From CAZTCJ01 sp964612085 (GTDB lineage: Bacteria; Pseudomonadota; Alphaproteobacteria; JAJFIK01): a DNA stretch of 64,000 nt. The stretch spans positions 75,216 through 139,215 of the forward strand of contig CAZTCJ010000001.1 of NCBI GenBank assembly GCA_964612085.1, written 5' to 3'. Below, piece by piece: positions 32,532-40,919 of the stretch. The first letter of the stretch is position 1. The number at the start of each line of letters is the position of its first letter. The translations under genes were made by a program, and so were the position numbers. Below the pieces are notes generated by a model, which saw nothing but the letters and a program-made list of their open reading frames with translations, searched no databases and had not been told where the DNA came from.

Positions 32532-34385
32532 ATGCAGAATGCTCACATCCTCACGACGTTATCGCCTCTCAAGCCTTTGGCCTCCGATCCAGGCAAAGCT
32601 ATCTCGGTGCAGAACAGCACCACCTCTTTAGCCGCCACAGGTTTGCCGGAGGACTTCAGTACCCTGCTCACCGCACTGGCTGATCAGGCCATCCTTCCGC
32701 AGACTGAGGCAACTTCAGGCCTTCAAACGGCCCAGGCGGCGAATGGCAGTGCTTCCGGCGCGCCCCTGCCCATGGCAGCGCCAACCGAAAAGGGCGTTCA
32801 GCCGGGCCTGCCGAAGCCCCTGCCCGGCCTGCAGATGCTGGCGCTGTCCCAGCAAGAGCCTCCGGCACCCGGAACACCTGTATTGCCCGGACCGCAACCG
32901 GCTGCCGAGCCGTTGTCGCAGATATCGACGGGTGAACCATGGGCACCAACGTCATCGGAAACCGGCAACCCGGCCGCGGCCAAGACAGCCGTGGCGGCGG
33001 CCGCGCCCGCACAGCCCGATGGCTTTGTTGCCCCGCCTGCGGCACCGGAGCCGGGCGACCAGCACGCTTTATCCCAGGACATCGCGCCGTCCGGCGAGCT
33101 ATCGCGACCCGATGCGGCAGATAAGCCGCCTGCGGATCACTCTGCATGGCCTGATGCCCAGCCCCAACAGAAAAGCCAGCCCGGAGGCGCATCAAGTCTG
33201 AGTTACGGCAGGGTCCCGCAGGAAACCGTTGAACCGGCAGCGCCGAACGGCGGATCCGAAACCAAAGGGTCCGAGCCTCAGGGGCAGATACAGGGTGCGC
33301 CCGCGCCTGCTCAAACGCCGGTTACGGAGAAACCCGTCAGCCCTGCTGATGCGCCCCCCGGTGCCCAACCGGTCCAGAAGCCGGTCCGAAATCCGATCGG
33401 CATGGACGGCACCGCGAACGCTCATAATGCAGGCATCGCCCTTGCGCCCCAGAAATCCGTCAGCGGTCCGCAACCCGGCGGTAAACCGGCGGGTCAGGCG
33501 GCCCGGTCTGCTGCGAGCCCGGCGGACTCGACTGGAGCAGACCTGCCGGACGGGCGCGCGGATCTGTCTGAGGCGTTTGCGGAACCGGCCCAGCCCCTCA
33601 AGGCAAAGGACACTCCGAACATCATCCGAACCCAGCCCAACGGACAGCAAGCGGGACAGCAGAGCGGACCGGCGGCAGCCGCGCCGTCCGACGCACCATC
33701 CGTGCCCGCTGCCCAGACCCGTCCGGCCCCGGCAATGCCTCAGGCGAACGGCACGGTGCAGACCGATGCCGGTGGCCCGAGCCCGGCGTCCGATCAGCCT
33801 GCGGCCACGGCTCCGCCTTCCGCTTCCCTCGACCGGCTGATGCCGACGCCTGCGCCGTTTGCCGTGGGACAGGCTGACCCCATGGCCCGCCCGGGCATGC
33901 TCTCGGCCGCTCCGGCCGGGCAACCGGTCAGCGTTCCGGCGCAGACCGCCTCGCAGGACATCGCCATTCATATGGCGCGCAATCTGGAGACCGGTCAGCG
34001 GCAGTTCGAGTTGCGGCTCGATCCCCCGGAATTGGGCCGGATCGATATCCGTATGGAAATCACCGAAGACGGCCGTGTCCAGGCCCGTCTGATTGCGGAC
34101 AAACCGGAAGCACTCGACCTTTTGCGTAACGATGCCCGCGCTCTTGAGCGCGCCTTGAACGAGAGCGGCCTCAAGACCGATAGCGGCTCGCTGAATTTTT
34201 CCCTGCGCGACCAGGCCGGACAAGGCGCTCATGACCGGCCGCGCGGCCAGACCGGGGACGAAACCTTCGCGCTGACCATGGAAGACGCCGCACCTGCCGA
34301 GGACGGCACCGATGCCGAGGCACCGCCGGAAGACATCTATGGCATGCGCATGACCAGACGGCGCGGCGTCGATCTGAAGATCTGA
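32532..34385 (+). CDS. fliK: Flagellar hook-length control protein FliK
   Basis: A 617-residue, Pro/Ala/Gln-rich protein, with a long low-complexity N-terminal and central part and a folded C-terminal domain of about 90 residues (QRQFELRLDPPELGRIDIRMEI and SGSLNFSLRDQ), the Flg_hook/FliK_C signature. FliK is an exported molecular ruler that measures hook length and switches the export gate from hook to filament proteins through FlhB. The start at 32532 is chosen because the reading frame's earlier ATG lies inside the sigma-54 promoter. Sequence composition differs from its neighbours because of the proline-rich repeats. flgD follows 26 bases later. Confidence 0.92.
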   Translation: MQNAHILTTLSPLKPLASDPGKAISVQNSTTSLAATGLPEDFSTLLTALADQAILPQTEATSGLQTAQAANGSASGAPLPMAAPTEKGVQPGLPKPLPGLQMLALSQQEPPAPGTPVLPGPQPAAEPLSQISTGEPWAPTSSETGNPAAAKTAVAAAAPAQPDGFVAPPAAPEPGDQHALSQDIAPSGELSRPDAADKPPADHSAWPDAQPQQKSQPGGASSLSYGRVPQETVEPAAPNGGSETKGSEPQGQIQGAPAPAQTPVTEKPVSPADAPPGAQPVQKPVRNPIGMDGTANAHNAGIALAPQKSVSGPQPGGKPAGQAARSAASPADSTGADLPDGRADLSEAFAEPAQPLKAKDTPNIIRTQPNGQQAGQQSGPAAAAPSDAPSVPAAQTRPAPAMPQANGTVQTDAGGPSPASDQPAATAPPSASLDRLMPTPAPFAVGQADPMARPGMLSAAPAGQPVSVPAQTASQDIAIHMARNLETGQRQFELRLDPPELGRIDIRMEITEDGRVQARLIADKPEALDLLRNDARALERALNESGLKTDSGSLNFSLRDQAGQGAHDRPRGQTGDETFALTMEDAAPAEDGTDAEAPPEDIYGMRMTRRRGVDLKI

Positions 34386-34411
34386 GTGAAAGCAATCAGG
34401 ACATACCGATC

Positions 34412-35077
34412 ATGGATATCACTAGCCTCAACTCTCTCAACAACGGCACGGGCAACGCCCAGGCCTCAGCCAATACGCTGTCGGATAATTTCGATACGTT
34501 TCTGACCCTGTTGACCACGCAGCTCCAGAACCAGGATCCCCTGGAGCCGCTGGATACCGCGCAGTTCACGGAACAACTGGTCCAGTATTCCCAGGTCGAG
34601 CAGTCGATCGCCACCAATCAGAACCTGGAAACGCTCATCAGTCTGAATGCCTCGACCCAGGCCGGAACCGCCGTCTCCTATATCGGCAAGACCGTGACGG
34701 CCGAGGGCAACACCGCCGCCCTGAGCGCCGGGCAGGCAAGCTGGCGGTACGATCTGTCTCAAGGCGCAAGCGCGGTCGCCTTGAGCGTCGTCAATGGCAA
34801 TGGACAGACCGTGTTCACCAGCCAGGGCGAGACGGCAGCCGGGTCTCACGACTTCGTCTGGGACGGGCAAGATGCTTCGGGGTCGGATCTTCCCGACGGT
34901 CTGTATACGCTTCAGGTAACGGCGCTCGATCAGGCGGGCAACCCCGTATCGGCGACGACCGCCATTCACGGGCCTGTCACGGGCGTGGACTTCTCAGGGC
35001 CCGAACCCGTGCTCTCGGTCGACGGCGTCACGGTCCCTGTCGGCGCCGTCCGTCTGATCGAGGAAACCGCGGCTTAA
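34412..35077 (+). CDS. flgD: Flagellar hook assembly scaffold FlgD
   Basis: A 221-residue hook cap protein. The N-terminal FlgD motif is FDTFLTLLTTQLQNQDPLEPLDTAQFTEQLVQYSQVEQ, of which the QLQNQDPLEP core is diagnostic. The C-terminal part has the FlgD Ig-like segment (FVWDGQDASGSDLPDGLYTLQV), and the usual family length is 220-240. It is exported without a signal peptide and caps the growing hook while FlgE polymerises. It is the second gene of the fliK-flgD-flgE operon. Confidence 0.95.
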   Translation: MDITSLNSLNNGTGNAQASANTLSDNFDTFLTLLTTQLQNQDPLEPLDTAQFTEQLVQYSQVEQSIATNQNLETLISLNASTQAGTAVSYIGKTVTAEGNTAALSAGQASWRYDLSQGASAVALSVVNGNGQTVFTSQGETAAGSHDFVWDGQDASGSDLPDGLYTLQVTALDQAGNPVSATTAIHGPVTGVDFSGPEPVLSVDGVTVPVGAVRLIEETAA

Positions 35078-35173
35078 CGGGCCTCGCCCGGCCATGCCCG
35101 CAAAAGGCGGGCCATCGACCCTTTGGCGACCGATTCGATGAACCGGTCCAGTTGACTGCATACGGAGTATATC

Positions 35174-36478
35174 ATGAGTTTGTACGGTGCTTTGTTTACG
35201 GGTGTTTCGGGCCTGTCGGCCAACAGCCGCGCCCTTGGGGTGATTTCCAACAACATCACCAATGTGAACACGGTCGGCTACAAGTCGAGCGACACCCAGT
35301 TCTCGACCATGCTGGCCTCGACCACGGAAGCGAACAGCTTCTCCTCCGGCGGCGTGCGCGGTGCCCCTAAACAATTGATCGGCCGCCAGGGGCTTTTGCA
35401 GATTTCCGAATCGGCCACCGATCTCGCGGTCAGCGGCCAGGGCCTGTTCGCGGTGACCGCCACCTTGAACACGGCGCCCGACAAGACGGAACTGCTCTAC
35501 ACCCGCGCGGGCAACTTTACGCAGGACTCGGAAGGCTTTCTCCGGAACTCCGCAGGCTACTATCTTCAGGGCTGGGAGCTTGACGCCAACGGCAATGTGC
35601 CCGCCAACCGGAACGATCTGAGCCCGATCAACCTCAACCAGTTGAGCGGTACCGCCTCGCCCACCACCCAGGTCAATATCCGGGCGAACCTGCAGGCCAG
35701 CGAAACCATCGAAGCCGGTTACACGGCCGGCGATGTGAACGCAGGCACCGTGACGCCCGACTTCGAGCGCACCCTGGAGATCTTCGATACCCAGGGCGGC
35801 GCCCAGCCCGTCCGGCTGGCCTTCGTCAAGACCGCCGCCAATACCTGGGCTTATGAAGTCATCTACGAAGGCAATGTCGCTAATATCGGCGGCGCGGGCA
35901 ACAACCCGATCGCCACGGGCAATGTGACATTCGACGTGGACGGAACGCTTCTAACGCCCGCATCCGGCGCCGCTGCCGTCACGATCCCATGGGCTGCCGC
36001 CTCCGGCTTGACCCCGCAAGCCTTCAATCTGGATTTCGGCACGGTCGGGGAAGCCAATGGCCTGACCCAGTTCGACAGCGCCTCGACCATGATTTCAAGC
36101 GGCGTTGACGGCGCCCTGTTCGGCGGTCTGACCGGCGTCAGCGTGGACGAGTCCGGAGTTGTGACCGCGCTGTTCGACAACGGTGTGCGTCGCCCGGTGT
36201 TCAAGCTGCCGCTCGCCACCTTCCAGAACCCGAACGGGCTCTCGGCGGCCAGCGGCAACGCCTATATCAGCACCGATGAATCGGGGAGCGTGACCCTGCT
36301 CGAAGCCAATACGGGAGGCGCTGGTTCCGTCGCCGCCTCGTCGCTCGAAGCATCGACCGTAGACTTGGCGGAAGAATTCACCAGGCTCATAACAACACAG
36401 CGGGCTTATTCCGCATCCACCAAAGTCATCACGACAGCGGATGAAATGCTGGATGAAATGATCCGGATCAAACGCTAA
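35174..36478 (+). CDS. flgE: Flagellar hook protein FlgE
   Basis: A 434-residue hook subunit. The N-terminal rod-like motif LYGALFTGVSGLSANSRAL plus NNITNVNTVGYKSS, and the C-terminal VDLAEEFTRLITTQRAYSASTKVITTADEML, are diagnostic. GGAG lies six bases before the ATG. The 96-base gap after flgD contains a small hairpin (GCCCGC-AAAA-GCGGGC near 35095-35112) that may lower or punctuate transcription, but no independent promoter is clear. A strong terminator follows the stop. Confidence 0.96.
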   Translation: MSLYGALFTGVSGLSANSRALGVISNNITNVNTVGYKSSDTQFSTMLASTTEANSFSSGGVRGAPKQLIGRQGLLQISESATDLAVSGQGLFAVTATLNTAPDKTELLYTRAGNFTQDSEGFLRNSAGYYLQGWELDANGNVPANRNDLSPINLNQLSGTASPTTQVNIRANLQASETIEAGYTAGDVNAGTVTPDFERTLEIFDTQGGAQPVRLAFVKTAANTWAYEVIYEGNVANIGGAGNNPIATGNVTFDVDGTLLTPASGAAAVTIPWAAASGLTPQAFNLDFGTVGEANGLTQFDSASTMISSGVDGALFGGLTGVSVDESGVVTALFDNGVRRPVFKLPLATFQNPNGLSAASGNAYISTDESGSVTLLEANTGGAGSVAASSLEASTVDLAEEFTRLITTQRAYSASTKVITTADEMLDEMIRIKR

Positions 36479-36488
36479 ATGATCATCT

Positions 36489-36521
36489 GAGCCGTGACGG
36501 ATGACATCACGGCTCTTCTTT
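36489..36521 (+). terminator. Rho-independent terminator after flgE
   Basis: GAGCCGTGA (36489-36497) pairs with TCACGGCTC (36507-36515) across a nine-base loop and is followed by TTCTTTC. It ends the fliK-flgD-flgE transcript. Confidence 0.85.
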
Positions 36522-36566
36522 CGTACACGAAATATTCACCCATTAACAGGCTGGAAACCTTGTAAT

Positions 36567-36581
36567 TTAGCCCTATTTTAA
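36567..36581 (+). promoter_or_regulatory. Near-consensus CtrA box upstream of sciP
   Basis: TTAG-CCCTATT-TTAA matches the CtrA site TTAA-N7-TTAA with one mismatch. It lies 51 bases upstream of the sciP ATG, where CtrA would be expected to activate. Read from sequence only. Confidence 0.4.
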
Positions 36582-36632
36582 AGGCGAAAACCTTAGACTT
36601 CGCAGGGGTCGCGAGTTAGGGAGTAGGACGCG

Positions 36633-36914
36633 ATGGCGGAGGTCAAGAAACGGGTTGGGTATGTGATAGGGCCGGATGGCAGTCCACTGACGGTCGCAGA
36701 TCTTCCGCCAGCTAACACGACACGGTGGGTGATCCGGCGCAAGGCGCAGCTCGTCGCCGCCGTGCGGGGCGGATTGATCAGCCTGGAGGAAGCCTGCCAG
36801 CGCTACGCCCTGACGGAAGAGGAGTTTCATTGCTGGGAGGAAGCCATTGCGCGCCACGGTCTGCCGGGCCTGCGCACCACCCGCATCCAGCAATACCGGC
36901 ATCACGCGCCGTGA
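36633..36914 (+). CDS. sciP: CtrA inhibitor SciP (DUF1153)
   Basis: A 93-residue protein of the DUF1153/SciP family. It is recognised by RVGYVIGPDGSPLTVADLPP, the WVIRRKAQLVAAVRGGLISLEEACQRYAL helix-turn-helix and the EEFHCWEEAI ending. In Caulobacter SciP binds CtrA and blocks its recruitment of RNA polymerase at G1 promoters, including flagellar ones. It is a single gene between the hook operon and the fliF operon, with a possible CtrA box at 36567-36581. Identification is confident from the whole length; the regulatory role is transferred from the family. Confidence 0.93.
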   Translation: MAEVKKRVGYVIGPDGSPLTVADLPPANTTRWVIRRKAQLVAAVRGGLISLEEACQRYALTEEEFHCWEEAIARHGLPGLRTTRIQQYRHHAP

Positions 36915-37064
36915 CATTCCCCTGTCCATTCCGGGGGCGGACGGGTCGGCCACAGCATGGGCCGGCCCGTCTTTTATGGGCCCGCAACGATCGCCCCGCC
37001 CTCCGCTAACCCGATATTTACGCCGTTGAGGCAGATTTTGCCTAGCGGTGTAGCGGGTGGTTGA

Positions 37065-38750
37065 GTGTCAGGGGGCGGCGTGAACGCGATATCGGACTTT
37101 CTCCGGTCCATAGGAACGACGCGGCTGATCGCGGGCATCGCGATCCTGTCCCTGGTCGGCGGTGCGCTGACGACGGCCATGATCCGCCTTGCCGATAAGG
37201 ACATGACGGTCCTGTTCACGGATCTGGATCTGCAGGACGCCTCGCGGATTACCGAAACCCTGAAATCGGACGGCATCGACTACGAGCAGCGGGGGCAAGG
37301 CACGGTCATCCTTGTACCGAGCGACAAAGTCCTGGATCTGCGCATGCGGTTCGCGTCCGAAGGCCTGCCCGCCCGCGGGATCGCCGGTTACGAGCTGCTC
37401 GACAATCAAAGCCCGCTCGGCACCACCAGTTTCCTGCAGAACGTCAATTATATCCGCGCGCTCGAAGGCGAGCTGGCGCGCACCATCGGGTCCCTCGATG
37501 CCGTCCGGGCGGCCCGCGTTTTTCTCAACCTGCCCAAGCGCGAACTGTTCTCCCGGGAAACCCAGCCCGCCACGGCCTCCATCCAGATCGACACGACCCA
37601 CGGCACCATGACCCGCCAGCAGGTGCGCGCGGTCCAGTATCTGGTGGCCTCGGCGGTCAAGGGCCTGTCGCCGCAGCGGGTGTCGGTCATCGACGAGCAA
37701 GGCAATGTTCTCGCAAGCGGCCAGGGGGACGGGCCCGATGCGGTGGCGGGCTCCCTGGAAGAGCGCCGCCTTGCCCTGGAACGCAATCTGCAAACCGAGA
37801 TCGAACAGATCCTGCTGCGGATCGTCGGCCCGGGCAATGCCCGTGTCCGCGTCAGCGCCCAGATGAATTTCAACCGTGTCGTCGAGGAAACCCGCACCTG
37901 GGATCCGGACCGGCAGGTCGTCGTCTCGACCCGGACGATCGAAGAGTCCGCCAATACGGAAGAAGGCCGCCAGGGCAATACCGTCTCCGTCGCCAACAAT
38001 CTGCCGGACGCCCAACAGGGTACGGAAGGCAGCGGCACCGCTTCGGCCGAGAACCGGCTCGATGAAACCGTCAACTATGAGAATTCCCTGACGAAGCGCA
38101 CCGAAGTCCAGGAAGCAGGGCGCCTGGAACGGCTGAGCGTTGCGGTCGTGCTCAATGAGCGCACCAGCGTCGGCGAGGACGGCACCGTCACCTATGCCCC
38201 GCGCTCCGAGGACGAGCTCAAAACCATCGACTCCCTGGTCCGCGCCGCCGTCGGGTATGATGAGGACCGGGGCGATCAGGTAGAGGTCATCAGTACGCGG
38301 TTCGCCGAAATCGATCCCCTGGACCTGACGGAAAACGACACGGGCCTGTTCGGCGCCAATGGGCTCGATATCTACCGGATCATCGAATCCGTGGCGCTCG
38401 TCCTCCTGGCCCTGATTTTCCTCTTCGCTTTGCAGCCCTTGATCAGGCGGCTGCTGTCGCCGCGCCCCTCCGCCGACAATCCGGATACGCTGGAAGCCCA
38501 GGCCGATGTGCCGCGCTTGGCGCCCCCGGATCAAACCGGGCTCCCGGCCGACGCGCAAGGCGCCGTTCAATCCCAAAACATGGCCGCCCTGCCCGCGCCC
38601 GATGGCGAGGAGGGCGGCTCGAGCATCGACATCTCCAAGGTGGAAGGAAAGGTGAAGGAATCGTCCATCCGCAAGGTCGGCGAACTTGTCGCTCAGCATC
38701 CGGAAGAGTCCATGTCGATCTTGAGGTCCTGGATCCATGAAACGACCTGA
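37065..38750 (+). CDS. fliF: Flagellar MS-ring protein FliF
   Basis: A 561-residue MS-ring subunit. An N-terminal membrane helix (residues about 20-42) is followed by the ring-building motif TLKSDGIDYEQRGQGTVILVPSDKV, the LEGELARTIGSLDAVRAARVFLNLP segment, a second membrane helix near residue 440 (ESVALVLLALIFLFALQPLI) and a cytoplasmic C-terminus that binds FliG. A GTG at 37065 or one at 37080 can start it; AGGGGG precedes the second, so 37080 may be correct. It opens the operon fliF-fliG-fliH-fliN-motA-like-flbD-flhA-flhF-flhG. Confidence 0.96.
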   Translation: MSGGGVNAISDFLRSIGTTRLIAGIAILSLVGGALTTAMIRLADKDMTVLFTDLDLQDASRITETLKSDGIDYEQRGQGTVILVPSDKVLDLRMRFASEGLPARGIAGYELLDNQSPLGTTSFLQNVNYIRALEGELARTIGSLDAVRAARVFLNLPKRELFSRETQPATASIQIDTTHGTMTRQQVRAVQYLVASAVKGLSPQRVSVIDEQGNVLASGQGDGPDAVAGSLEERRLALERNLQTEIEQILLRIVGPGNARVRVSAQMNFNRVVEETRTWDPDRQVVVSTRTIEESANTEEGRQGNTVSVANNLPDAQQGTEGSGTASAENRLDETVNYENSLTKRTEVQEAGRLERLSVAVVLNERTSVGEDGTVTYAPRSEDELKTIDSLVRAAVGYDEDRGDQVEVISTRFAEIDPLDLTENDTGLFGANGLDIYRIIESVALVLLALIFLFALQPLIRRLLSPRPSADNPDTLEAQADVPRLAPPDQTGLPADAQGAVQSQNMAALPAPDGEEGGSSIDISKVEGKVKESSIRKVGELVAQHPEESMSILRSWIHETT

Positions 38751-38754
38751 TCCG

Positions 38755-38766
38755 AAGGAGGTGATC
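38755..38766 (+). promoter_or_regulatory. Perfect anti-SD-complementary ribosome-binding site of fliG
   Basis: AAGGAGGTGATC is complementary for twelve bases to the usual 3' end of 16S rRNA (GATCACCTCCTT). The ATG follows at 38773, six bases after it. This is stronger than any other site in the window and may set a high FliG level relative to FliF. Confidence 0.7.
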
Positions 38767-38772
38767 TGATCC

Positions 38773-39816
38773 ATGGTGGCGCGTTCGGCAAAAGGCACGG
38801 TCCTTGTCATCGACGATGTGCGTAACCTGTCGGGCCCTGAGAAGGCGGCCGTCGTGCTGCTGTCCCTGGGCGAGGAACACGGACAGCCTTTGTGGGAAAT
38901 GCTCGATGACGAGGAAATCCGCGAGATCTCTCAGATCATGTCGAATCTGGGAACCGTCAGTTCCTCCGTGGTCGAAAAACTGCTCGTGGATTTCGTCGGC
39001 CGCATGTCCAGCACCGGTTCTCTCATGGGGTCTTATGACGCTACTGAGCGCCTTTTAAAGAAGTTCCTGGGCGACGACAGGGTCCGTACCGTGATGGATG
39101 AGATTCGCGGACCCGCCGGCCGGACCATGTGGGACAAGCTCGCCAATGTGAACGAAGCGGTTCTGGCCAACTATCTGAAGAACGAATATCCACAGACCGT
39201 GGCCGTCGTCCTGTCGAAGATCAAACCGGAACATTCCGCACGCGTCCTGGCCTCACTGCCGGAGGATTTCGGCCTGGAGGTCGTCATGCGCATGCTGCGC
39301 ATGGACTCGGTGCAAAAGGACGTTCTCGACAAGATCGAGCAGACCTTGCGCACCGAGTTCATGTCGAACCTGGCGCGCACCCAGAAACGCGATGCCCATG
39401 AAATGATGGCGGAAATTTTCAACAATTTCGACCGTCAGACCGAGGCCCATTTCCTCACGTCCCTGGAAGAACGCAACCGGGATTCGGCGGAACGCATCAA
39501 GGCGCTGATGTTCACCTTCGAGGATCTGTCGAAACTCGATCCGGGCAGCGTCCAGACGCTTCTGCGCGGTGTCGAAAAGGACAAGCTCGCCCTGGCGCTC
39601 AAAGGCGCGTCCGATCAGTTGCGCGACATGTTCTTCTCCAACATGTCCGAACGCGCCGGAAAGATCCTGAGAGAAGACATGGAAGCCATGGGGCCGGTGC
39701 GCCTCAAGGATGTGGATGAAGCCCAGACACAGATGGTCAGTATCGCGAAGGATCTGGCCGCCAAGGGCGAGATCATGATCGCGGACTCCAATAGCGACGA
39801 TGAACTGATTTATTAA
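38773..39816 (+). CDS. fliG: Flagellar motor switch protein FliG
   Basis: A 347-residue C-ring protein that transmits torque from the stator and binds FliF. It has the FliG middle-domain EHSARVLASLPEDFGLEVVMRML and the C-terminal torque helix region (MFTFEDLSKLDPGSVQTLLRGV, SNMSERAGKILREDMEAMGPVRLKDVDEAQ). The length is typical. The start at 38773 follows an unusually good ribosome-binding site, 22 bases after the fliF stop. Confidence 0.96.
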   Translation: MVARSAKGTVLVIDDVRNLSGPEKAAVVLLSLGEEHGQPLWEMLDDEEIREISQIMSNLGTVSSSVVEKLLVDFVGRMSSTGSLMGSYDATERLLKKFLGDDRVRTVMDEIRGPAGRTMWDKLANVNEAVLANYLKNEYPQTVAVVLSKIKPEHSARVLASLPEDFGLEVVMRMLRMDSVQKDVLDKIEQTLRTEFMSNLARTQKRDAHEMMAEIFNNFDRQTEAHFLTSLEERNRDSAERIKALMFTFEDLSKLDPGSVQTLLRGVEKDKLALALKGASDQLRDMFFSNMSERAGKILREDMEAMGPVRLKDVDEAQTQMVSIAKDLAAKGEIMIADSNSDDELIY

Positions 39817-39834
39817 ACAGGACCGTGCGACACC

Positions 39835-40491
39835 ATGGGTGAGTTGGAAAAATACCGGTTCGATACCGTGTTCGACGCCGCGGGCAACATCGTCTCAAAG
39901 CCCGTGCCGAAACCGAAAACCCGGTTCACGGCGGAAGAGATGGAAGCCGTGCGGGCAGACGGCTTCGAGGAAGGCAGCCGCAGCGCCGAAGCACAGGCCG
40001 CCGAGGCCGCCGCCACCGCCTTGAAGGACATCGCGGCCGATATGAAAACGCTGATCTCTACCCTGACGGATGAGGTCGTGAAGCTGAAAACCGAGGCATC
40101 GGTCCTGGCCTTCGAGACGGCGCGTGCGCTCGCCCCGGAGCTGATCGCAGACAAAGCAGACGCCAATCTCGAAGGCCTGATCGGCGCGTGTCTTGCCCAG
40201 CTACGCTCCGAGCCGAAGATCACGATTCACGTGGCTGAAGCGCTGGCTCAGGATATCGAGGACCGGATCGGCGAGATTGCGCGCCAGAACCATTTCGAAG
40301 GTCATGTCACGATCCGTCCGTCCCAAGACGCAAGCCGGACAACTTGCCAACTGGAATGGGACCAGGGCGGCGCGGATTACGATCTGAACGATCAAATCGA
40401 AGAGATCCGCAAGCTGATTGGAGATCACTTGTCCGCCAACGGACCGAATCAACTGGATATGTTTGCCACGGCGACGGAAGACACGGAATAG
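39835..40491 (+). CDS. fliH: Flagellar assembly protein FliH (FlbE type)
   Basis: A 218-residue protein between fliG and fliN. It begins with a short MGELEKYRFDTVFD, followed by a long alanine/lysine-rich helical region and a C-terminal domain rich in FliH-like features (LIGACLAQLRSEPKITIHVAEA, QNHFEGHVTIRPSQD). FliH binds and restrains the export ATPase FliI and delivers cargo to the export gate. In Caulobacter the gene at this position is flbE, which has this low similarity to classic FliH. Position and composition make the assignment strong; primary sequence similarity is modest. Confidence 0.85.
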   Translation: MGELEKYRFDTVFDAAGNIVSKPVPKPKTRFTAEEMEAVRADGFEEGSRSAEAQAAEAAATALKDIAADMKTLISTLTDEVVKLKTEASVLAFETARALAPELIADKADANLEGLIGACLAQLRSEPKITIHVAEALAQDIEDRIGEIARQNHFEGHVTIRPSQDASRTTCQLEWDQGGADYDLNDQIEEIRKLIGDHLSANGPNQLDMFATATEDTE

Positions 40492-40495
40492 GATC

Positions 40496-40879
40496 ATGGC
40501 CGATACGGACCTGCCTGACGCCCAAACGGAAGAAGACAAGGAAAACGTGGAGCTGCCCGAGCTCGACGATATGGACGATGCCGATGCGGCAAGCGAACCC
40601 GAAGCCGCGCCGGAGGAAGCCGATGTCAAGAAATCCGCCACCGATCTGGAAGCGGTTTTCGACGTGCCCGTCAATGTTTCGGCCATTCTCGGCAAAACTC
40701 ATATGGAAGTCAGTCAACTGCTGAAACTGAACCGGGGCGCGGTGGTCGAACTCGACCGCAAGGTCGGCGAGGCCATCGATATTTATGTCAACAACCGTCT
40801 GGTGGCGCGCGGCGAAGTGGTCCTCGTCGAAGACCGCCTGGGCGTCACCATGACGGAAATCGTGAAAGGCGGCTTATGA
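40496..40879 (+). CDS. fliN: Flagellar motor switch protein FliN
   Basis: A 127-residue C-ring protein. After a long acidic N-terminal tail (EEDKENVELPELDDMDD) comes the SpoA-like fold typical of FliN: AVFDVPVNVSAILGKTHMEVSQLLKL, GAVVELDRKVGEAIDIYVNNRLVARGEVVLVEDRLGV. FliN forms the lower C-ring and binds CheY-P. The ATG at 40496 lies 4 bases after the fliH stop. A longer frame toward 40418 overlaps fliH and is not favoured. Confidence 0.93.
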   Translation: MADTDLPDAQTEEDKENVELPELDDMDDADAASEPEAAPEEADVKKSATDLEAVFDVPVNVSAILGKTHMEVSQLLKLNRGAVVELDRKVGEAIDIYVNNRLVARGEVVLVEDRLGVTMTEIVKGGL

Positions 40880-40919
40880 GCGTCGTAAAACTCCATAGGC
40901 CTGCGAAACGGTTTGCCCC

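Noticed and set aside
35095..35112. Hairpin between flgD and flgE as a terminator
   Set aside because: GCCCGC-AAAA-GCGGGC has no T-run after it, and flgE seems to be in the same operon.
37006..37020. CtrA box before fliF (CTAA-CCCGATA-TTTA)
   Set aside because: Two mismatches to TTAA-N7-TTAA in a region with such words by chance; too weak to list.
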